Notes under the pieces: model-generated
The model's database searches: none
Seen by the model: the letters and a program-made list of their open reading frames with translations, nothing else
Told to the model about the DNA's origin: nothing
Shown: in pieces, positions 58,821 through 64,000 of the stretch
How positions within the stretch are numbered: position 1 is the first letter of the stretch
How the letters are laid out: the number at the start of each line of letters is the position of its first letter
Program-made: the position numbers and the translations under genes
DNA from: Parazoarcus communis SWub3 = DSM 12120
GTDB taxonomy: Bacteria; Pseudomonadota; Gammaproteobacteria; Burkholderiales; Rhodocyclaceae
Assembly: GCF_003226565.1 (NCBI RefSeq)
Contig: NZ_QKOE01000014.1
Span: 1 to 64,000, forward strand
Length of the DNA: 64,000 bases
Direction: 5' to 3'

Positions 58821-60932
58821 TCAGGCGGCGATCTGTGCTTGCTGAGACAGCAGCAGGGTCTCGACGGCCGCTGCGCTCAGGGGACGGTGGAAGTAATAGC
58901 CCTGCAACAGATCGCAACCCAGCTTGCGCAGAAAATCAAACTGGGCGCACGTTTCAACGCCTTCGGCCACCAACTGCAGCTTCAGGCTGTGCGCCATCAC
59001 CACCGTGGCCGTGCAGATGTCGGCATCGGCCGAATCCGCTTCGATGTCACGCACGAAAGTGCGATCCAGCTTCAGACGATCGATCGGAAACAGCTTGAGA
59101 TAGGCCAGAGACGAGTAGCCGGTGCCGAAATCGTCGATCGACAGTGACACCCCCAGCGCACGCAGATCATGCAGGATGGCAATGGTCTTTTCCGGGTCAC
59201 TCATCGCCATTGATTCCGTCACCTCCAGTTCCAGCGCCTCGGGTGGAATATCGAACTCGGCCAACAGACGCTTGAGCAACGCAGGCAACCCGACATCACG
59301 CAACTGCAACACCGACAGATTGACCGCCATCCGGATATCGCGCAAACCCTTGCATCGCCAGCCATGCAGTGTCTTCAGGGCTTGGCGCAGCACCCATTCG
59401 CCAATCGGCAGGATCATGCCACATTCCTCGGCCACCGGGATGAAGTCGGCCGGAGACACCATGCTGCCATCGGCGCGCCGCCAGCGGATCAAGGCTTCGA
59501 CGGCGACCACCCGGGTGCCATCAGCACTCATCTGCGGTTGGTAGTGAAGCTGAAACTCATTGCGTCGCAAGGCATCGATCAGGGAGGTTTCCACCGACAG
59601 CCGCTCCGCCACTGCCGCATGCATTGCGGCATCGAAGAACTGGAAACCCGACCGCCCGCGTGCCTTGACGTGATACATGGCGATGTCGGCATGCTTCATC
59701 AGGGTACTCACATCCTCGCCATTGTCGGGAAACAGCGCGATACCCACCGACGCGGTCAGGCGCAAGGACATCTGCCCCAGATTCATCTCGCGCCCGGTCG
59801 CCTCCAATAGCTTGCGTACCACCGGTATCGCATCACTGGCATTGTCGAGTTCATTCATGACCACGACGAACTCATCGCCGCCGAGCCGTGCCACCAGATC
59901 GGTATCGCGCAGACAGGCACGATAGCGGTCGGCAATGATCCGCAGCAGATCGTCCCCGCTGTTGTGTCCAAACGAGTCGTTGATGGTCTTGAAGCGGTCC
60001 AGATCCACAAACATCACCGCCAGCCGCTTGCCGTGGCGCCGCGCATAAGCCATTGCCTGCTCCAGCCGGGCTTCGAGACCGTAACGGTTCGACAACCCCG
60101 TCAGCGTGTCATGCAGCGCCGCATGTTCCAGCGCCTGCTGCGAGGCGGCAAGCACGCCTGCCGCATCAACCACGGCGCCCATCTCCACACTGCGCGCGCG
60201 CGGTAGCGCAGGCAAGGTCTGCGCCCCCTTGCGCAACTGGTGCAGATAATCGGACAGACTGACCAAGGGGGCAACGACCTGGCGACGTACCAGCAGGATC
60301 AGCAACATGCCGGACACCGCAACGATGATTGCCCCGCCAAGGGTCACCATCAGTACCGAACGCATGCCGTCCGCGATCTCGTCAGCGGCCCGGGTATGTT
60401 CGCTGACCACCCGGACCGCTTCCTTGTCAGCCACTTCTTTCAAAGCCGCACGACGGCTTTGCCACATCACTTCACGCTGCCGCTGCAGCGCCTCGGCTTC
60501 GGCAGGCAGGACCTCGGGAGAGACTTCACGACTCCGCCAGGCCATCATGACCGCAACCGTATCGAAGGTTTCCGCGACCACGCTGGAGCGCCCCGCCAAG
60601 GACGCAATCGAGGGGTGGGCCGCAAGCGCCTGCATCGTCAGGCCGGCTTCGCGCCACCGCGCCGGATCGCGCTCGCTGTTGAAATGGTCGCCCAGCGCGA
60701 TCAAACGCTCCAGATTGCCGACTGCACGCAAGGCCTCCATCTGCCGCGTGGCGGTTCGTCCGCCAACACTCTCGGCAAGACGGATGACCGAATCGGACAT
60801 CAGCACCACGACGACAACCCCCAGCACCAACATCAGGGTCGACCACACCGGCACCCAGAAGGCGAGTTTGCGCAACGACAGGCGTCGTGCAGCGTCATCG
60901 CCAGCGGATTTAGCAGGCTGAACGGCGCTCAT
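58821..60932 (-). CDS. membrane GGDEF-EAL protein coupled to a solute-binding protein
   Basis: 703 residues. Membrane segment about 28-50, a periplasmic helical sensor region of about 140 residues, membrane segment about 190-213, HAMP-like linker (VRRQVVAPLVSLSDYLHQL), GGDEF at 351-355 with I-site RDTD, and EAL at 479-481. The EAL half keeps NLS, LEVTES, IDDFGTG, LKLDRTF, AEGVE and LQG. Both activities look possible. Its ATG shares one base with the stop of the upstream solute-binding protein (TGATG), so the two are translated together and probably form one signalling unit across the membrane. Converges on the rquA operon. Confidence 0.93.
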   Translation of the reverse strand: MSAVQPAKSAGDDAARRLSLRKLAFWVPVWSTLMLVLGVVVVVLMSDSVIRLAESVGGRTATRQMEALRAVGNLERLIALGDHFNSERDPARWREAGLTMQALAAHPSIASLAGRSSVVAETFDTVAVMMAWRSREVSPEVLPAEAEALQRQREVMWQSRRAALKEVADKEAVRVVSEHTRAADEIADGMRSVLMVTLGGAIIVAVSGMLLILLVRRQVVAPLVSLSDYLHQLRKGAQTLPALPRARSVEMGAVVDAAGVLAASQQALEHAALHDTLTGLSNRYGLEARLEQAMAYARRHGKRLAVMFVDLDRFKTINDSFGHNSGDDLLRIIADRYRACLRDTDLVARLGGDEFVVVMNELDNASDAIPVVRKLLEATGREMNLGQMSLRLTASVGIALFPDNGEDVSTLMKHADIAMYHVKARGRSGFQFFDAAMHAAVAERLSVETSLIDALRRNEFQLHYQPQMSADGTRVVAVEALIRWRRADGSMVSPADFIPVAEECGMILPIGEWVLRQALKTLHGWRCKGLRDIRMAVNLSVLQLRDVGLPALLKRLLAEFDIPPEALELEVTESMAMSDPEKTIAILHDLRALGVSLSIDDFGTGYSSLAYLKLFPIDRLKLDRTFVRDIEADSADADICTATVVMAHSLKLQLVAEGVETCAQFDFLRKLGCDLLQGYYFHRPLSAAAVETLLLSQQAQIAA

Positions 60933-61684
60933 CAGAGAATGCTGAAGGGAAAGTAACGCCGCGCCAGGGCTTCATGCTCACCACTGGCAATCATCCGGAG
61001 AATGGCGCGATCGACGGCTTCCAGCAAGGCCTTGTCACCTTGGCGCACCGCGATATGAACGCTTCCCCCCAGACCGTCTTCGGCAATCGGTGTACCCAGA
61101 AAGCCAAACCCCTTCCCGACCTCCGTCTGCAGGAACGGAAACGCCTGCATCAAGGGCAGCAAGGCTGCAGAGCAGCCCCCTCGCTGCAAGGTGTCGAGCA
61201 CGGCCTGATTGGAGTCCAGCGGAATCAGTTCAACACCATGACCACGCTCGGGCACGGTCAGCCAGGCCTGCTGCACCGAACCTGCAATCACGCAGGTGCG
61301 CCTGCGAGCCTCTTCAAGGGAAGCGCCCGCCCGGCCCACAAAGATCGAACTTGACCGCCAGTACGGAACGGAAAACCCTACCAGTCGAGCGCGTTCAGGC
61401 GTCTTGAGAAAATTCGCCAGCCCCAATGCCGCGCGGCCCTCTGCCAGCTCGGGAATGATTTCCGGAAAGCGTCGGGTTTCGAAACGGCAGGCCCGCTTCA
61501 ACTCCCGGCAGATCGCCTGACCAACATCGACATTGAAGCCCTGTACCCGTCCTTCTTCATCCAGCGAAGAGAAGGGCAGCGAGCGTGGCGTCACCAGCAC
61601 GAGCAGGGGCGGCTCCTCTGCGGGTACGGGCGCGGGGAGAAACAGCAGGGGCAACAACAGGGCCGGATACAGGAATCGCTTCAT
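60932..61684 (-). CDS. periplasmic family 3 solute-binding protein
   Basis: 250 residues. Signal peptide (LLLPLLFLPAPVPAEE), then the amino-acid-binding type of fold: PFSSLDEEGRVQGFNVDVGQAIC (N-terminal lobe), FLKTPERARLVGFSVPYWRSS (hinge), GTPIAEDGLGGSVHIAVRQGD (return strand) and ILRMIASGEHEALARRYF. No transporter permease or ATPase is encoded nearby. The coupling to a membrane GGDEF-EAL protein argues that it reports a small molecule to that enzyme rather than feeding a transporter. Ligand unknown. Confidence 0.9.
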   Translation of the reverse strand: MKRFLYPALLLPLLFLPAPVPAEEPPLLVLVTPRSLPFSSLDEEGRVQGFNVDVGQAICRELKRACRFETRRFPEIIPELAEGRAALGLANFLKTPERARLVGFSVPYWRSSSIFVGRAGASLEEARRRTCVIAGSVQQAWLTVPERGHGVELIPLDSNQAVLDTLQRGGCSAALLPLMQAFPFLQTEVGKGFGFLGTPIAEDGLGGSVHIAVRQGDKALLEAVDRAILRMIASGEHEALARRYFPFSIL

Positions 61685-61696
61685 GGCGCGATTCTG

Positions 61697-61708
61697 TATT
61701 ACTTTAGT
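61697..61708. promoter_or_regulatory. 12-base motif shared with the molybdopterin-fold/GGDEF operon upstream region
   Basis: TATTACTTTAGT lies 12 bases before the solute-binding protein start, in the AT-rich 90-base gap after the kinase gene. It is the exact complement of the motif before the gene ending at 6204. See that entry for the reasoning. Confidence 0.3.
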
Positions 61709-61774
61709 ATGAAATAACAGTGCTCTGGACTCAGTCTAACCGGGTGCTCGTCGACACCGTGAAGAACTGCTCGC

Positions 61775-64000
61775 TCAGCCCCCCTGCTTGATCGCAAGGA
61801 CGGCCTGATTGCGTAAGGTCCGCAGCAGGGACAACTCTTTTTCCGAGATCACGATCTCACCCGCCAACGTCTTGTCCGCGTAGATCAGTGCGACGGGCTT
61901 CTGCTTGATCGTCAGTGGTAACAGCACGAAAGTCTGCGCGGGAACACTTTCTCGAAACCATGCCGGAATGCGGTCGGCAATCTTCGGATCATTGACGTCG
62001 GAGATCAGGATGTCCGCACTCTTGGACGTTGCCACATGAAAGATGTCCGGTGTGAAGCTAAGTGGGAAACGGAACTTCTTCGCCAGCTCTGCAACCTCTG
62101 GACCAAAACCGAAGCGACCCTGCATGGTATTGGTGCGCGCATCGCGAATACACAGCAACACCCGGTTGAAACCCATTGCACGGTACATCGTCTCGAGGAT
62201 GATGCGCAGGACGTCGTTGAGCTTGAAGTCCTCGACCAGTGTATTGCTGATGTCCTGGATCCCGGCCGAGAGCACCGCCTCGGTGTCGGCCGCCTTGCTG
62301 CCCTCGGGACCAAAATTACCGGTCTGCAGCGCCGCGGTTGGCCGGTTGCCCAGCACGGCCGCTGCGATACCGCCCTCCTCCAGCGTACGCGACCGGGCAC
62401 CCGGCACAATCGTCGGCGCATCGCCAAAGCGCAGCAACTGCTGCCCGAACTGCGTCTGGCCCGGGTTGATGCGGATGATGCGGGCAAAATCGTTCAGCTC
62501 TTCGATGGCTCGCAGCACCGTCTCGCGCAGGCGCGTGCCGGCACCGGGCAAGGCATCGGCGAAACGCGCTGCGATGCGGCGCAGGTCACGATCGCGTTCT
62601 TCCGCGCTGGCCTGTGCAATCGACCCACAGATTTCATTGGAGAATGCCGCTAATGCGCGCAGACGCTCCTGTTGCGTCGCCGGCTTGCGCACCGGACCAA
62701 AGCCGAGCTTGCGCATGCTGTCGACGATCAGCCCCGGAAAGCCCCAGCTACGGGCGATGCCGATCCCCAGAATCTCGTAGGTAATGCCCAGTATCCGGTG
62801 CGTTGCCGCATCCTCGGTGCATTCCTTGCGCGCCACCATGCGACGGATCTCGTCGCTCTCCTCGGGAAAGTAGAACTGAGCCAGCAAGCGCCCAAGATTA
62901 TGGAAAATCGCGCAGATGTAGGCCTGCTCAAGATCACGCGACTGCATCAGCTGGGCAAGGTCTCTTGCCAGGATGGCAGCGAGATTGGCGCGCAGGAACT
63001 CCTCCTTCAACTGCGCCGCATTGTTCTTGTTCTGCAGATGCTCGAACAACAGTACCGTGATCGCGATATTGCGCACAGCATCGAAACCCAGCACGACAAT
63101 TGCCCGCGACACCGTGCTGATGTTGCCACCACCGGCCTGGCGGTAGTACACCGAGTTCACCAGCTTGAGCAGCTTGTTGGTCAGCGAAAAATCCTTGAGG
63201 ATGGACTCAGACAGTTTGCCGATGCTCTCCGACTCGCTCGAGGCGATCCGGTTGATTGCCGTCACCGACTCCGACAGCGCCGGGAAATCGCTCTTGTGGC
63301 GCATGCGCCGCAGCAGGAAGTCCACGGTGCTCTGTCGTGCTTCCTGGGTGGCCGCGTCCTCCTCCGGATCCAGCCACGTCTCCAGCGCCTGTTGAAACTC
63401 GGCCGCCGATGAGTATCGCAATGCTGGATCACGCTCCACCGCACGCAGCACGATGCCTGCCAGGCGCTGATCGATTTCGGCATTCGCCGGCAGCACAATG
63501 GGCTCGGCGGCAACCTGCTGCATCACCTGATCGACATCGTCACCGACAAACAGTCTCCGCCCGGTCAGCAACTCGATCAGAATCACCCCCGCAGCGAACA
63601 CATCGCCGCGCTCGGTGACCTCCCGGTTCAGGATGTACTCCGGGGCCATATAGGCAGGCGTACCCGAGAACGCGCCGCCGGCAGCCTTGCCGCCAGTAAC
63701 ACGCCGGGCAATGCCGAAATCCATCACGCGCGGCGTGCCATCCTCGTCCAGCAGCACGTTGCTGGGCTTGAGATCGCGATGTATCACTCCTTCGGCATGC
63801 GCCTTGCCGACCGCGGCCAGGATCTGCACCATCAGGGCCGCTGCGCGTCCGGCATCGATCGCCCCTTCGCGCTCCATCAACTGCGCAAGACTCTCGCCCG
63901 GCACATACTCGAACACCAGATAGGGATCGGCGTTAACCTCACCGGCCTCGAAGATCGGCACGATGCCTGGATGACGCAACCTGCTGACGATGCGCGCCTC
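61775..64000 (-). CDS. Ser/Thr protein kinase-HDOD-GAF protein, N terminus beyond the window
   Basis: 742 residues are visible; the reading frame continues past the right edge. The kinase domain shows the alpha-C glutamate (EARIVSRLRHPGIV) at the edge, HRDLKPSNVLLDEDG (catalytic loop), VMDFGIARR and GTPAYMAPE, so it is a full Hanks-type kinase apart from the missing glycine loop. An HDOD domain follows (from DFPALSESVTAINRIA through YICAIFHNLGRLLAQ to ILGIGIARSWGFPG), then a linker and a C-terminal GAF domain (from ILSAGIQDISNTLVEDF). No membrane segment is seen. HDOD proteins regulate signalling, often with c-di-GMP; here the kinase and a ligand-binding GAF are on the same chain, suggesting a cytoplasmic signalling hub upstream of the neighbouring c-di-GMP genes. 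Confidence 0.9.
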   Translation of the reverse strand, partial: EARIVSRLRHPGIVPIFEAGEVNADPYLVFEYVPGESLAQLMEREGAIDAGRAAALMVQILAAVGKAHAEGVIHRDLKPSNVLLDEDGTPRVMDFGIARRVTGGKAAGGAFSGTPAYMAPEYILNREVTERGDVFAAGVILIELLTGRRLFVGDDVDQVMQQVAAEPIVLPANAEIDQRLAGIVLRAVERDPALRYSSAAEFQQALETWLDPEEDAATQEARQSTVDFLLRRMRHKSDFPALSESVTAINRIASSESESIGKLSESILKDFSLTNKLLKLVNSVYYRQAGGGNISTVSRAIVVLGFDAVRNIAITVLLFEHLQNKNNAAQLKEEFLRANLAAILARDLAQLMQSRDLEQAYICAIFHNLGRLLAQFYFPEESDEIRRMVARKECTEDAATHRILGITYEILGIGIARSWGFPGLIVDSMRKLGFGPVRKPATQQERLRALAAFSNEICGSIAQASAEERDRDLRRIAARFADALPGAGTRLRETVLRAIEELNDFARIIRINPGQTQFGQQLLRFGDAPTIVPGARSRTLEEGGIAAAVLGNRPTAALQTGNFGPEGSKAADTEAVLSAGIQDISNTLVEDFKLNDVLRIILETMYRAMGFNRVLLCIRDARTNTMQGRFGFGPEVAELAKKFRFPLSFTPDIFHVATSKSADILISDVNDPKIADRIPAWFRESVPAQTFVLLPLTIKQKPVALIYADKTLAGEIVISEKELSLLRTLRNQAVLAIKQGG

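Overview
The window is GC-rich, densely coding chromosomal DNA of a betaproteobacterium, most likely of the Rhodocyclales (Zoogloea, Azoarcus or Thauera relatives). The evidence is the gene order rpsB-tsf-pyrH-frr-uppS-cdsA-dxr-rseP-bamA-ompH-lpxD-fabZ-lpxA-lpxB-rnhB, an intact bioA-F-H-C-D cluster, a glycine-riboswitch-led gcvTHP operon, a GlnD next to Map, and a Fpr/FinR-like pair. A homologue of the rhodoquinone enzyme RquA fits Zoogloea, for which rhodoquinone-8 is a reported marker, but the genus is an inference. No tRNA, rRNA, CRISPR array, intact insertion sequence or prophage was seen.

Layout. 1-550: the tail of an unidentified gene and a decayed Tle3-type lipase remnant. 551-6204: two GGDEF-EAL proteins, the second translationally coupled to a periplasmic molybdopterin-fold protein. 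6416-8322: aroG and serB. 8346-10320: an M14 carboxypeptidase and yaaA. 10504-15217: biotin genes with overlapping ends. 15195-30644 (minus strand): a long housekeeping block for translation factors, isoprenoid and phospholipid precursors, outer-membrane assembly and lipid A. 30924-34335: map and glnD. 34411-35721: a UPF0114 protein and a thioinosine phosphorylase. 35932-40834: tandem glycine riboswitch, gcvT, gcvH, gcvP and terminator. 40873-45751: a beta-glucan locus with a GH17 membrane protein, a small membrane protein and a GH17-GT2 fusion. 45768-50164: a methyltransferase, an SLC13 transporter, a FinR-like LysR regulator and fpr. 50221-53956: FNR-like box, di-haem peroxidase and a PAS-GGDEF-EAL protein in one operon. 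54243-58748: glutathione peroxidase, an uncharacterised exported protein, ettA, an RquA homologue and a small acidic protein. 58821-64000: a third GGDEF-EAL protein coupled to a periplasmic solute-binding protein, then a kinase-HDOD-GAF protein cut by the window edge.

How the genes work together. The core is ordinary biosynthesis (DAHP, serine, biotin, lipid A, isoprenoids) and one-carbon metabolism switched by glycine. The accessory theme is cyclic-di-GMP signalling: four GGDEF-EAL proteins in 64 kb, three of them coupled by overlapping start and stop codons to an exported partner (a cysteine-free molybdopterin-fold protein, a cytochrome c peroxidase, a family 3 solute-binding protein). This suggests a repeated design in which a periplasmic redox or ligand sensor is made stoichiometrically with its own membrane-bound c-di-GMP enzyme. 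The FNR-like box before the peroxidase, the RquA homologue and the fpr/finR pair point to a life moving between oxygen-rich and oxygen-poor conditions; the beta-glucan locus may be one output of the surface-associated lifestyle.
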